A stretch of DNA of 64,000 nucleotides from Holtermannia corniformis (Eukaryota; Basidiomycota; Tremellomycetes; Holtermanniales), in contig BCIJ01000027.1 in assembly GCA_001599935.1 (NCBI GenBank), forward strand, positions 81,077 to 145,076, written 5' to 3'. A model generated the notes under the pieces. The model had not been told where the DNA came from and made no database searches. It saw only the letters and a list, made by a program, of their open reading frames with translations. Both the position numbers and the translations under genes were made by a program. Numbering within the stretch: position 1 is the first letter of the stretch; the number at the start of each line of letters is the position of its first letter. Positions 11,474 through 23,043 of this stretch are shown one piece after another.

Positions 11474-14400
11474 TTAGAACGGTGGCGCGATGCCCCAGGA
11501 CGTGTCCTCATCCAGTCGGAACGTTGTGCTTCGGAAACTAAAGGCGAGCATCAGCGCGTGTGTCGCCGAAGGACTGCCCAGTAAACTGACCCAGCTCCGA
11601 GAACGCCACCTGCTCCTTGCCAGGAAGCAACTAGACCGATCGCAACCCATTCGGGTGTCTTGATCGTAGCAAATGATCAACACATGCTGGGTGTCACACG
11701 GGAACTCACCGGTACACCCGTTCGTAGAGGAAACAAACGAGCGGCGCGCTCGATCCCTGCTGTGTCCCTCCCTGCGATGGTTATCGCATCCACTTTGCAG
11801 AAAAGTATGCCAGAGTTCATCGAGATCCGTCCTGTCCCAGGAGGCAGAGACGGTGGTTGGGTTCCCCTGCGTGGCTTGGGGACGGGATCAATGTAGACAA
11901 CATTGCTATCGCCAAACTGATCCGCCTGGCGCAAATCGGGCGCTTGTGCAGTATCGATGATCCGTGCTGCCATGCGATGGTAGACCAGCAACCCATGACG
12001 AAGTCTTTTCGCGAGGGACAGGCGGTGTTTGTCGGCAACTTCGACGACGATGATGACTTGCTGCTTGCTAGACAGGAATCGTATCATCGATCCGCCACCG
12101 GTACTGCGCGGTCTGTCGGGTATCTGCTTCCACTTCCACCCATGGTCGAGATGTAGTTGACGGTCCGTCGACTGGGTGTATTCGTATATATCACCATCCA
12201 CTCGCACTTCGGCGACGAACAGTCCTGCAAGGTTGACGGTAAAGGCTTGTACGTTGATGGTGGTGATGTCAATGTCGACATGACGGTCGTCTGGCCTTGC
12301 AGACAAGACACGAGGAGTCAAGACGACATGCAAACGCGACAACCTACAAATTTACGACAATCAGTACTCTTTCCGCAATTAGATCTTCACCTCACTGGTT
12401 GGCTACGTCCTGCTTGTCGATCTGGAAGCCGCGCTTTGAGCCGGTCTCAGCCGGCGCGTAGGTGGTCAGCGTGAAGTCCTCGACAGTCCCAAAAGAAGCG
12501 CGTCGTGTGGTCGATAGCGAATCGAGAAACTTGATGACTTCTGGACTCTTCAGAACCTCTGGCCACCAATGATCCCGCCCTTCCACTTCAACAAGTCTGT
12601 ACTGTTTGTTAGCATCTCGACGAGAAGGCAGGGATGACGGATATCTGACGTACTTGGCGGTATCACTCGAGTGCTGGTGCGCTTGCACCAGACCGACCTG
12701 TAGCCTGGAATGCCTCGGCGGGACATTGTTGTCTTGCGCACCATGCACCGCCAGAACTGGAATGTCCTTGAGGTTGCCCAAGTACAGGTCGTTATTGTAT
12801 GGCGCCAGCGAAGAATTCAGAATTCCCATCAGAGCAGGATCCGCGTAGTGATCAGACGTCCTGCATGCGTGAGCTAGTCTCGCTTGTACGCTGGAGACAC
12901 GAACCATGAGGTGTATGGGACGTAATCTTGGATCTTGGAGTAGCCGGCTGCTGCGACGACTGCGCGATTCAACATCGGCACTGTTGGGAGAGTCTGGGCG
13001 TGACTGACCACCAATGACTCGATCCGGGTAGTGGGATGCGAGATGCCATGCACCTTGTCCCCCATTCGAGTGTCCCATCACGCTATATAGCTGATCAGCA
13101 AATGAGCGATCCAACGCTAGGCGTCAGACTCACATCGTCTCGGGGCCAACGCTCTCTGGCGCCCAAGTCTCGCCTAGAGCAAGCACGGGCTGCAGATAGT
13201 CACGCGCACCCCAAGCATCAAGCATGCTGCCGCCATGCCAGTCTTCTCCCCAGCTCGTCCGTCCAGTTGGCAGGACCGCCCAGCCGTCATCGCGACGAGG
13301 TATAGATTCGATCCAACCTGGGTTCCGAGCATCTACTCCTGCGCCATGCAAGACTAGCAGTGTTGGCTGTGTTTGCGCCGGCGTTTGTTGGCGGCTAGAT
13401 GGCGGGATTGCGATGGCGTATGAGACAGTTGCGGGTGTGAAGTGGGAATCTGGCGCGACGGTGAAGGTGAAGAGAAAGGATGAGCAATTCGGCCTCGAGT
13501 GGTGTACTAGGTCAAGATCGATAGACAGACTCTGACGCCGCCCTTTGATCGACTCCATCTCGAGATTCATCGATAGCACCGCACTTCCCGCCTTGATTGC
13601 GCAGAGCTGTTTGACCCGGAGAGGGATGACAGATGAGCCAGACTGAAGCTCGAAATCGTCGTACGTCTCAAAGACGAGACCCTCGATGCTGGAGCGAGCT
13701 GTCATGATTCGCCAGCCAGGCAGGGCGACAGCACCGGTATGGGCTCGTACCCCAATGCCCATATGCTCGCCCATGAGCCAGCCGTCCACCACGTCAGGGA
13801 TAACATCCATAAACGTGACGCGTTCCATCGCGATGGCCGCCGGCGTCGCCGTCGCTGCCTCGGCATGTTCGTCAATCGCAGCATTGACTCTGAATCGGAT
13901 TGTTGGCGGCTGATCGCCCGGATCGCCATACAGTCGGACCTCGTAGTGTGCTCGAACTAGCAGGATGTGCTCGCCAGGCTCAAGCTCGATGTCATGAGCG
14001 AAAGCTGATGGTTGCCCGTCGTGGGTAGTAGGAGCATAGCCGTAGATGTCTCCGTTGTACCACGTTGCTTGCGATTCGCCTGGCGGTGGGTACTTCGGCA
14101 TGATGCCAAACTCGGTCCCCTCGATGAGCTCGATCAGTATGCGGCGGGGTGTTGCAGGCTCGGTAGCCTGGTGTTTTGCGGGAACGGTTAGGGTCGTGCG
14201 GAGGCAAGCTTGGAATTGGAGCGAGGCCCAGCCATGGTCGCTTCTCAACTGATGCCACCTGGATATGTCAGCATGCGATGAAGACCCCGAATGTGCTCAC
14301 CTGATCTCTGGATACGCAACATGCACCCAGCCGTCATCATTAGCTTGTAATCTTGCCCAGCCGACCCGGCCCCCATTCCCGAGCTCGCTAGGCCAAATTT

Positions 14401-14840
14401 GCTCGGAATCGTAAAGAAGGTGTGCCAATTGCCCGTCTGTTGCTGTCTCTGGGAATGCGGCTAGAGGTGACGACAGGTAAGGGTGCTCTCTTGTCCCGCT
14501 GAGATTGTTACTACACAGCTCAGACAATCAGCACGGACCTCGCAAAGGGACCAATCGCCTGTCCATCGCTCCGTCAGGACATCTCGACTCGACAGCAGGC
14601 TCATCTCACCTCCCAAACTCCACCGAGAGTGACCTCGTTCTCTCTTTTGTGACTGGCGGCAGCATGGTCCGGCCGTGTAGAAGGGCAAGCCGACCTCGGC
14701 GTCGATAGCGATGAAACCTGAGATGACGCCGGTGATAATGATGGCATACCAGCNGCTGCATCATGGCGTTCTTCCCTCGCCTGAGAGTAGAGCTGTTCGC
14801 TCACGGGAGAGTCGGCGCGGTGCATGATGGATGTCGACAA
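11474..14840 (-). CDS. Large S9-like alpha/beta-hydrolase (prolyl-oligopeptidase-type fold)
   Basis: A predicted serine hydrolase, probably membrane-anchored or secreted. The N-terminal exon encodes a hydrophobic segment (WYAIIITGVISGFIAI), then beta-rich sequence (14.5-13.6 kb), then LLVLHGAGVDARNPGW and the nucleophile elbow VMGHSNGGQGAWHL near 13.06 kb. The acid motif is VLAVHGAQDNNVPP and the catalytic His is likely in VEGRDHWWPEVL (about 12.56 kb). A long C-terminal part (12.34-11.68 kb) follows, ending FRLDEDTSWGIAPPF. About 900-950 aa. The extreme 5' end is uncertain: an N at 14754 sits just before the TM exon and no ATG can be joined to it in frame. The peptidase versus esterase question is open; the domain order resembles large fungal proteins with a C-terminal POP catalytic domain. 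Confidence 0.75.
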
Positions 14841-15148
14841 CATCCACCTTTGAAACGTGGAGCACCAAGCGGTCGAGGTTTGCAAAGGTGGCACTCGGTC
14901 GTGGGATCAACTCACTACTGCCATCTGTAGGAGCGAGATGCGGCTATCTTGCGAAGGCGTTCATCAGATGGACGTCACGTTGATGGAGATTGAATCCAGC
15001 TGTCCTCCACCTCGATTGGTGCGGCCGCCCGCTCCTGTATAGGCGGGCTTTCAAAGCCATCCTTGGTCAGCTATAAGCAAGCGTCTGCTGCGTTCCACAT
15101 CCTTTAGACCGTACAGCTCACCACAACCGCACGCTCGAACAGCCAGAA

Positions 15149-15400
15149 ATGTCTGACGATGAGGACATGCAAAAGATCAGGACGCTGGCAGCGCGGAGCG
15201 ACAGCTGGAAGCATTGCAGCACACATTCAGGTAAGGACTGCGCAACTTGTGGCCTACCAATCACCGAGGCGAAATGTTGCCGTTACTCGATGAGATCTGG
15301 CTTCCGTTCTGAAAGTCTGCAGGTGCACACAACCTGTTTGCCCGCTACTCTCCGCTTTGCATCCCGGCTCGCTTCCAACCGAGGTGCAAAAGATGACTAG
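15149..15400 (+). CDS. Small Cys-rich, possible zinc-binding protein (83 aa)
   Basis: An open frame runs from ATG 15149 (MSDDEDMQKIRTLAARSDSW) to TAG 15400. It has an acidic start, then a compact Cys/His cluster: HCSTHSGKDCATCGLPI, KCCRY, VHTTCL. The CxxC, CC and HxxC spacing would suit one or two zinc ions, as in a truncated LIM- or RING-like knuckle, but it matches no family I can name. The Arg/Lys-rich tail could contact nucleic acid. A TATAAGC tract lies about 80 bp upstream. A GTAAGG donor occurs within the frame (about 15231), so a spliced form is possible. Assignment is tentative. Confidence 0.45.
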   Translation: MSDDEDMQKIRTLAARSDSWKHCSTHSGKDCATCGLPITEAKCCRYSMRSGFRSESLQVHTTCLPATLRFASRLASNRGAKDD

Positions 15401-15509
15401 ATAGTAAGCCTAGTGAAGACAAACATAAACTATACATAGCAATGAAGCGTGAATGCCATCCTGAGAGGCTGAACGGCTACGATAGTCAAGCGCAATGGCC
15501 CGCGGTATC

Positions 15510-15698
15510 CTACTGCTGGCTCTCATTCGACTCCTGCTTGAGTCTTTCAATCTCAGCCCGAATCTCTTTCATGCGTTGCTGTGCTTGTGCAGCGTTGTCC
15601 AGGGCTTCCTCTTGCGTCATGTTGTCCAGCTCCTCTTGAGTGTACGACTTGCCCGTCGCAATAGACGTGTATACGATATCCGACTGTGGGTTTGACAT
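15510..15698 (-). CDS. Small acidic coiled-coil protein (62 aa)
   Basis: ATG 15698 (MSNPQSDIVYTSIATGKSYT) opens a frame to TAG 15510. The second half is heptad-like and charged (QEEALDNAAQAQQRMKEI then RAEIERLKQESN), predicting a short coiled coil. A TATAAATA box lies about 40 bp upstream on the same strand (plus coordinates near 15733-15740), at a promoter-like distance. The ATG also directly follows a possible CAG acceptor, so an upstream exon cannot be excluded. Function unknown. Confidence 0.5.
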   Translation of the reverse strand: MSNPQSDIVYTSIATGKSYTQEELDNMTQEEALDNAAQAQQRMKEIRAEIERLKQESNESQQ

Positions 15699-15732
15699 TC
15701 TGGATGGTGATACGAGCTTCACAACCTACCAG

Positions 15733-15740
15733 TGTATTTA
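15733..15740 (-). promoter_or_regulatory. TATA box of the 62-aa coiled-coil gene
   Basis: TATAAATA on the minus strand, about 35-42 bp upstream of ATG 15698. It is placed so close to the ATG that the 5' UTR would be very short. Confidence 0.35.
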
Positions 15741-16558
15741 TACCTCTCTCCGGGCCGTACAGTCTGCCTATCACATCGGCACAAGCAACAAACCTTTGCG
15801 GTGCAACGTCGGTGCCCGGAGCTTGAACGGTCTGGCCGGACCGGACGCCTTTGTGCGAATCCTTTAAATCGACAGCGTTGTGCACCGAACGCCAGCGGTC
15901 AGCGATGGACCGGCCGGCTTGGTCGTCGGACGTGTATTGCGTAGTCGGATAACGCGGGGAGAGCACAGGCGCCAAAGGAACGGAACTAGCCCTCGGAGTA
16001 GGATTGCGCCAAGGAGCCCAGGACATTGGAGCGTTTTCACACGGGAAGTCTGCTCCGCTGGACAGTCACCCGGATAACGGACAGACGGGATTGCCTTTAG
16101 GGTGCGGATTTCGCCCTGTTGAGGACTACACGCGCTACCGAGGTGCTGTAGAAATAAGAGTAGAACGCGTCGAAAGACTGGTTGGTGCATATGTATCCCC
16201 TCTGTGCACCCTCGCAACAGTGCACTTCACTCGAAGGGCTTGAGAGTCCTGGGATCACTAGTCAAAGTAACCGTATCAAGCGCTGCATTGCTCAGTTGCG
16301 GCTTTGCCAGACGAGGGCGTGTTACTTGCGGAGAAGAAATCTAGTGCCGCCCGCCCTGCCTGAGCTGCCAATCGGTCGTGCTCGGACAACGATCCAGAGG
16401 TATCCAACCATCGTAGCTTTGATAGGAGATGGAACATCCACGGGTTGTCTTGCAAGGCCGAGATCACAAAGGACAAGTTGCACCGCGCCACCGACAGTGT
16501 GCCACACCGTTGACCACGGCCAGCGGTGAGCCCGCAAGTGACTGGGAGCAGCATCGAC
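15741..16558. other. Intergenic, no gene recognised
   Basis: A minus-strand frame (16026 to about 15740) is open but lacks an ATG context or motif and overlaps the TATA region. I see nothing else assignable. Confidence 0.4.
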
Positions 16559-17451
16559 ATGTTCCAGACAGCTACAAAGCAGCCAAATCCCAGTCGTGCA
16601 GGAGCGATACAGGTCTCCAATACGCTCGCGACCGAGCTCGCACTCGAATAGTGTGTCTCACACATACCAAGTGGGCAACGACTGACGTCCGTGCAGTGCA
16701 TCGCTGCGAGCTCCAGATGCATGTCCGACAGGCATGTACGTGACCCCCTCGCAGGATACGCTGTTGCTCTGGCAGGGCGTCTTGTTCGTGCACAAGGGTG
16801 GGTTCTGGTGGCTGACCGTCTCGGTCGGGTACTGAGGCCGTCTGCAGGTCCTTATGCCTCATCAATCCTGCACTTTACCCTCGACTTTGCAGAGTCCTAC
16901 CCGGCCGAGCCACCGGTGATCAAGTTGTCATCCGACGTTTTTCATCGTGAGCGGATGTGCGGTTGCATTGGGTGACTATTGACCCGTTGAGCTCTCGTCA
17001 ATCCGACCGATGGAGCCTTCAAGCTCTTGGGCCGACTTGGATCCTGGCGGTATGTCAACTCGTGTCATCGCCGCGCAAGCAAAAGCCTGATCTCAACTTT
17101 GCAGGCCGCATATCAACCACGTCACTCATCTGCTGCATCACCTCAAAGCGGCGTTCAAGACGGCGGCCCTGTCGTCGCTTGGCGAAAGCGACGCCGTGAA
17201 CCGCGAGGCATGGTTGGGAGTCACCCTACGTTGACGCGTGCAGCGATGCTGACAGCAGCAGAATGTACCACCAATCCCGCGAGACGTTCAACAGTCTCAT
17301 GGCACAGCACGCCGGTCTCTCGTCCAAACCCTCTTTGCACCCCGGCACGGGCGAGGCGAACAGCGATACTGGCGCGATACGACTCCAAGCAGTCGACGAC
17401 GAGACCACGCGGCGGCTCTGGCGGGAGATGAAGACGAGCCTCACAGGCTGA
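16559..17451 (+). CDS. Ubiquitin E2 variant, FTS/AKTIP type
   Basis: An inactive E2-fold protein; animal FTS/AKTIP works in the FTS-Hook-FHIP complex linking dynein to endosomes. Splicing from ATG 16559 gives MFQTATKQPNPSRAG, then TLATELALEYASLRAPDAC, PTGMYVTPSQDTLLLWQGV, LFVHKGPYASSILHFTLDFA, ESYPAEPPVIKLSSDVFHP, LVNPTDGAFKLLGRLGSWRP and a C-terminal helix (NREA..RMYHQSRETFNSLM). The HP of the E2 HPN motif is kept, but the segment that should carry the catalytic Cys reads DGAFKLLG, so it cannot accept ubiquitin as a thioester. The MYVTPSQD start and the Arg-containing C-helix are typical of the FTS subgroup. About 245 aa. One acceptor (TTGAG before PLVNP) is weak, and the last junction has two or three equivalent CAG choices. 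Confidence 0.8.
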
Positions 17452-17591
17452 CGCTGCCTGGCCTAGACGATAGTTGTATATCATGGGATCCGTACCGACT
17501 AGACTGATTACGGACGGCGACGCTTGCGCGGCAAACTAACGAGACTGAAAAGGAGGCGACGAATGCGAACAGGGTGAAGAGAAGCGAATGA

Positions 17592-18984
17592 TCAAAGCAA
17601 GCCCGCATCCCTCAGGTTGACCTGGATGATCACATCGCTGCCTGCGTCAGCACGCCCTGCCCGCGGCGCCAAAGCACTCACTTGACGGCCGAGAGCACAA
17701 ACGCCAACCCCCTCGTGTCCGTCGCGTCGGTATAGTGCGCATAGACCGACTTTGTCGGGCTCTGGTTCAAGCTGACAAACTTGTCGAGTAGGAACGCGCA
17801 CGCGGCGTCATAGTTGTTCCCACCGGTGTATTCGGGAAAGTAGTCTTGCATGGGCGAGACGGGCAGCTTTGCTTTGAACAAATCGACCTTGTTGAGGAAC
17901 AGGATCTGCGGGGTTAGCGTGCATGCGCTGTTCGGCGCAGACTCACAATCGAGGTACGGATAAACCAGCGCGAGTTGCAGATACTGTCAAACAGCGTCAA
18001 AGCCTCCTCCATCCGATTGACCGATTCGTCCTCGTAGAGTTTTTGGTCGTCTACCTCGTCAGCCCTACGCCTTGAGCCCACACAGCCCGACTCACACTCG
18101 CTGATGGCGACGAGGAAGACGATGGCCGTGACGTTTTCAAAGCAGTGAATCCACTTTTTCCGCTCCGAGCGCTGGCCGCCGACGTCGAACAGCTTGTACG
18201 TGAGCTCGCCAATCTTGAACGTTGTTTCCGTGATGCCCGTCGTCTTGACGCGTGAGCGGAGGATGTCTTGGTCTGTGGGCGTGTAGTTTGCCTGGCCGAC
18301 GCGCTGGATGGCGTCAAAGTAGCTAGCGTGTGCGTGTGAGCGCGGTGGCTAGGGCTAGGCCAAGGGCGACATACTAAGGCGCGGAATCATTGATCTGGAG
18401 CTCGTTGCGCCTAGCAAACGCGCGCTGGACGCCTTCGTCGTGCCACAGGGCATCGACGGCATCGACGAGCTTTGGCGGCATGCGCTCGCCTTCGATCTGC
18501 GTGGGCGAGGCCATGATGAGGTCCCACCGGGCTTGGTTCTTTGGGTTGATTGGGATCTCCATCGACGCGACGCCTTCGAGCAGGACGCTGCGGGCATGAG
18601 CCAAGGAGCGGACGGGAAAGGGGGCACGGACCGCATGGATTGGATCGTGTTCGAGTAGACAATCTCTTTGTAGCTCTCGCGCTCTTCAGCGTCGTACGGC
18701 CTGTAACGGCGCATCAGCGCGTGCGCGTCTCGACGCTAGCCGTTCGACCGACTTGTTATGAATCAATCGCATCTGCTTGAGCACGGTCGATTTGCCCGAT
18801 TCACCGGCACCGAGCAAGAGCATCTTGATCTCATTCCGCAGGTTCTGGCGGTCCTTTTTGATCTGCGACTCGATCTCTTCGTTGCCTGCGGTCGGTACGA
18901 GTGTGAGCATGCATACACAGACAGAGAGGGGCACGCACGGGCCTTTGCGCCCGCATCTTCGTGGTGGGATTGGCCGCAGCCCAT
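17592..18984 (-). CDS. Heterotrimeric G-protein alpha subunit
   Basis: GTP-binding switch coupled to seven-TM receptors at the plasma membrane. ATG 18984 gives [15 protein letters not shown]: Gly2 for myristoylation and Cys3 for palmitoylation. The G1 loop is [18 protein letters not shown]. The helical domain follows ([27 protein letters not shown]). Switch I is [18 protein letters not shown]3 is [18 protein letters not shown] with the catalytic Gln; the G4 NKVD is in [15 protein letters not shown]. The G5 region reads HYTDATDT, with Asp where most members have Cys (TCAT). The C-terminus is VNLRDAGLL, lacking the Cys that pertussis toxin modifies, as in some fungal classes. At least five exons with short introns; about 355 aa, family-typical. 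Confidence 0.92.
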
Positions 18985-19640
18985 GGTCGTGTTGCGGTAC
19001 TGGCAGGGGATTATAGAAAAGGGAGAGTGCAGCAAGTTGGATGGCCGGTCGAGGTAGGTGGTGCTGGCCTAGGCTGGGAAAGGAGTAGCGCGGTCTGCAC
19101 ACGCGGTGATAGTCTTTGAGCAAAGGACCCAGGCGGGGACGGGACCGTCGAGCGTTGATGGATGCGAAAGGGAGTCTGAGCTGTACGCTGTTGGATCGCG
19201 CGAGCTGATGGTAGTGTTCGACTGATGGCCACTGAACGCTCAGCGACGGCGAGGCTGAAACGCGGTATGGATAGGGGCGGCGAGGGGTCGAGCGTGACTA
19301 GACTCACGTTTGCGTCGACGTCGGTTGCTGCCAACCCAACTCTGCTCACAAGGCGGCTCAGTCTCCGTGCTCGAGTAGAGTAGACAGAGCACAGCACACC
19401 CGCTATGGCACCGCGAGCAGGATCCCAGCTCGCCCCTTTGTGTCCTGCCTTGAGCCGGCTGAAGCGGGTTTCGTCTTGTTCAGTCACACCTGTGCATCTC
19501 CACTCCCCGTGCGCTCGCCTACGCTGCTGCCCTGCTACCGCCCTGATCGTCCGAAAAGACGTTGTTGACCGGTTGCAGCGATGAACGCTATTGTCCTCGC
19601 ACGTGCACTAAAACTCTATCCGCCAGCACCGTCTGCATCC
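18985..19640. other. Intergenic, no gene recognised
   Basis: Upstream region of the G-alpha gene on the minus strand and 3' flank of the CDF gene. Open frames here lack motifs and splice-linked exons. Confidence 0.45.
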
Positions 19641-21293
19641 TTAGCACCCGTCTCGCCCAAAGTCATTCTTGACAACGCGCTCGCTCACCGGCGCGGGCAC
19701 AGCCTCGCCAGGCCCGACGCCGTGCACATGCATCCGGACCTCGCGCACCTCTTTGCGCGCGGCCATGACGGCCTCGCGGACCGTTTGCTCAATCGCATGC
19801 GAGTCGTACACGGTCATGCTCGATGGGACCGAGATGGTCAGATCCAGTAGGGTTTGCCCTGCGTCCAGTTCAGCTCTCGTCTCGCTGTCGTACAGATCCA
19901 CTCACCGCCAGACTTTACCCCACGGACGTTGCGTACGCCCAGTAAGCGCTCGCCATCGACCAGGCTGTCGACGACGCGCTCAATCTCGTGGATGATCCGT
20001 TGGTCGATCCCGCGGTCTAAAAGCTCAAACATGGCAGTCTTGCTCAGGCCTAGACCCTGGCGCAGGATGAAGAACGAGACGGCGAGTCCACCGAGCGGGT
20101 CGAGGAACGTCCAGCCGCCGAGAGAGGAACCGAGGATGGAACCGAGCGCTACGAGCGAGGTGGCGGCGTCTGCTCGGTGGCTGGCGACGTCAGCCGTTGC
20201 TCCATGCTTTAACAGAGCAAGACTCACTGCAGAGCATTCGCCTCTAGAACCGGACTGTTCTCATCCACGGCCACACGCTTGGTCGCGCGATACAGCCATT
20301 CCTTGACGACGACGCTCGCGGCGGCGAACCAGGCCGCGTGCGGGTTCAAGATCGCTCCGGCTACGTGCGCGTGCTCGTGACCGTGTGCGTGCTCGTGCGG
20401 GAGCGCAGACGGGCCATGCGAGTGAAAGAGCTCGAGCAAAGGCGAGGGCACGCCAGGCGGCAGATAGGCTCCTAGGCCTGCAAACGGTGAATCCGAGGGT
20501 AGAGACGCGAGGTACGGGAGTAGGGTTTGCACGAGCAGCTGCAAAGTCGGATCAGCCATCGTACTCTAGGATAGCTTGATACCGACATGATAGCTGTGCA
20601 TCCCGATCCCGATCGCACCCCCGACTACAGAGTCCATCAGTACCCAACCGGCGTTACAGCCGAAGCAGTCTCACCAAGGATAACGCTGACGCTCAACGAA
20701 CCGAGCGTCTCAAACTTGAGATAGCCGACAGGAAACGTATCGCTCGGTGGTTTGCGCGAAACCTTCCACGACGCGAGTGTGACAAGGTCCTGTCGAGCGT
20801 CAGCTTGCTCGCCTTTGACTCTCAAGGTCGACATACACCCAGCAGATCCGATAGCGAATGCCCAGCCTCGGCTAGCAAGCTCGCAGAGTTCATATAGAAC
20901 CCAGCGAGACCCTTTGAAGCCGTCAACGCAACGTTGCTAGCCAGTCCTAGGATCGATCAGTCCCAGTCGCAGTCATAGTCCACGTCCCGACTGACCAATG
21001 ATGGTGATCCGGCTCCCTCGATCCATGCTACCTTTTTTGAACGCGTCGAGAATCTGGCCCGCGCCCTCGGAAGAGTCGTGGACGTGGGAATGGAAGATGC
21101 TATGGCTATGGCTATGGCCATGGCCGTGGGTATGATTGTGCTCCGCATGACTCGACTTGACAGCGGTACTACTCGACTCTGCGTGCGAGCTCGCCATCCT
21201 CCGCCGAACGTCGACCGCCGTCACGCCGCCGCATGCCGCACAGCGCAACGTCGCTTGCACACTCCGAGCAGCGGGTGAGACTCTGCGCAGCAT
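19641..21293 (-). CDS. MMT1: Mitochondrial-type cation diffusion facilitator (MMT1/2-like)
   Basis: Predicted metal/proton antiporter; yeast Mmt1/2 export iron from mitochondria. ATG 21293 gives a basic, Ser/Ala-rich leader (MLRRVSPAARSVQATLR) like a mitochondrial presequence. A His-rich stretch follows (HNHTHGHGHSHSHSIFHSH). The CDF fold includes DLVTLASWKVSRKPPSDTFP, GYLKFETLGSLSVS, a second His-rich loop (PHEHAHGHEHAHVAG), AAWFAAASVVVKEWLYRATK and HRADAATSLVALGSILGSSL with the HxxxD metal site. The conserved C-terminal domain carries MTVYDSHAIEQTVREAV and a final KNDFGRDGC. The YLKFETLGSL block and presequence favour the MMT subgroup over vacuolar zinc CDFs. Several short introns. Confidence 0.82.
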
Positions 21294-21727
21294 TCTGATC
21301 GTGTTTATGTTCGAGGTGGAAGAAGTCGTGGTGGTTGCCTGGTCGACCGCGTGCGAGCGTCACGTCACTGCACTTGGTTCACGCCGCGAGCTCAACAAGG
21401 ACTGTACGATGGAAAAAGTGCACACAGTGGGACGATGGCATGATCACCATGCGTGGGACGAGGATGGGTCGGGCACAGCCGGGATCGTCCCCTGCAGTCG
21501 AGACGACAGATACATAGAGTGATCCCAGATAACTCTGAGCGAGTCGGAGGTCAAGACCAGACAACAACTGGCACCCGTGCCAGCCTACTACTATGAACTC
21601 AATAACGCATACGCACGCCGACACCGCCTGCAGTGCCCCTCGACCATCAAACCGGGACCTGTTGAGCACCTAGTGGTACTTTGAAATCGCGCTCAGGTAA
21701 GCCTGACCCGACTCGCTAATCGACCAG

Positions 21728-23043
21728 TCAGATCGGTTCCATGCTCGGACCAATCACCCACCTCAGCGCGCCATTCTTGACCGAAGGCCAGACGTCGCCC
21801 AAGCCATAGCCGTCAGAGTAAGCGTACGCATAGACCCTAGAGTCGGCTTCAAACAGGTCGACAATGTCGGCGATAAACGTGTTGATCTGCGACTGGTCGG
21901 TGCACGGGATGAACGACGAGGAATCGTCGACGCAGGCGAATTCCGTGACCCAGATTGGCTTTTGCTACAGACGTTAGAGTCAAGAGGGAGACACAGGGGT
22001 CGACTGACGCCATAGGTGTTGTAGTAGTGGTCCTGCGGTCGTCAGTCGTCGTCCTTGCACGTCACGCGCGAGCTCACGATATCAGCCTTGACGCCGTCCA
22101 TGCTGTTCTTGTTGATGTGGATGCTGAGCGGCATCAGGCCAGCTCGAGTACTCGAGACCCAACCCACTTGGTGATATCCCAATCGCGTGAAATCGCCTGC
22201 TGGAACGGCTGCAACCAACCGCTCTCGGCCGCCTGGTGGCACATGCTCGGGCTCAACAGCAGACTGCCCGCGTTCCCAAACGGAACCATCAACTCGTCCC
22301 ACAGCGCCGCGGCAGTCGTGTAGTCTACGCCCGCGGACCCAGACCCAGCGGTACAGTCGGGTTCCTCAAAGCCAATGACATACGCCGGTGCGGACGCGGT
22401 CGATAACGAGCGGAACGTCGACAGGCGCGAAGAGTCGGTCGAATCGGCAGAACCGGCACCCCAGAGCATGGGCACGGAAAGCGCCGAGCCAGAGTTGGAG
22501 TTTGACGGCGTCGGTGACCAGTCGTACCACCACCCCAGGTGGGACGCAATCCACGGCAGGGAATCACCGCCAGCGATCCCGGCCTTGTTGCCGTTCGGTG
22601 TGAAGCCAGAGGTCGAGCTCGAGGCCGCGGCCGACGAGGCCGCGGCGGCAGTAGACGAGGTGACGACTGCGGCTGAAGAGACGGCAGCATCCGACGAGAC
22701 GGCGCCGACTGAAGACTAGTACAGAGAACCTTGTCAGCTCCGCACAGACCGTGTTTTCCAAACGATGACCCACCTCGGGCACAGCACTCGTCACAACCGC
22801 ACTAGCCGTCGTCACGGACGATGCCGCACTTGCCGTCGCGTTGGCCGCCGTCGTGCCCCTGACACGGCACTTGGAACCGTCGGCTCCACGGCGGACGAAC
22901 CGCGACTTGCCAGAGGGGGTCTGACTGCGGGCCAGGCGGGCGTGCTGCGCGTTGCGGCGCGGGTTACCGTGTTCTGCTACGACCCCAGTGCTCGTGCTTG
23001 CGAGCAAGAGCACGGCGGCAAGCAGGGATTTGGTAGGCAGCAT
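21728..23043 (-). CDS. Secreted GH128 (Asl1-like) beta-1,3-glucanase
   Basis: Secreted or wall-bound glycoside hydrolase. ATG 23043 begins a clear signal peptide (MLPTKSLLAAVLLLASTSTG, cleavage near VVA-EHG). A basic propeptide-like stretch and a long Ser/Thr/Ala/Val linker follow, probably O-mannosylated. The catalytic domain has the family signature HLGWWYDWSPTPSNSNSG, then SVPMLWGAG, AYVIGFEEPDCTAGS (probable acid/base Glu), LLLSPSMCHQAAESGWLQPF, and PIWVTEFACVDDSSS (probable nucleophile Glu), ending YGLGDVWPSVKNGALRWVIG and PSMEPI. Short introns interrupt the linker and the barrel. The substrate is likely fungal wall glucan, giving a role in wall remodelling; this is inferred from the family. 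Confidence 0.88.

Noticed and set aside
15740..16026. Minus-strand frame upstream of the 62-aa coiled-coil gene as its first exon
   Set aside because: It could be spliced in phase to a different frame than the coiled-coil one, and it overlaps the TATAAATA box; it does not join the supported frame.
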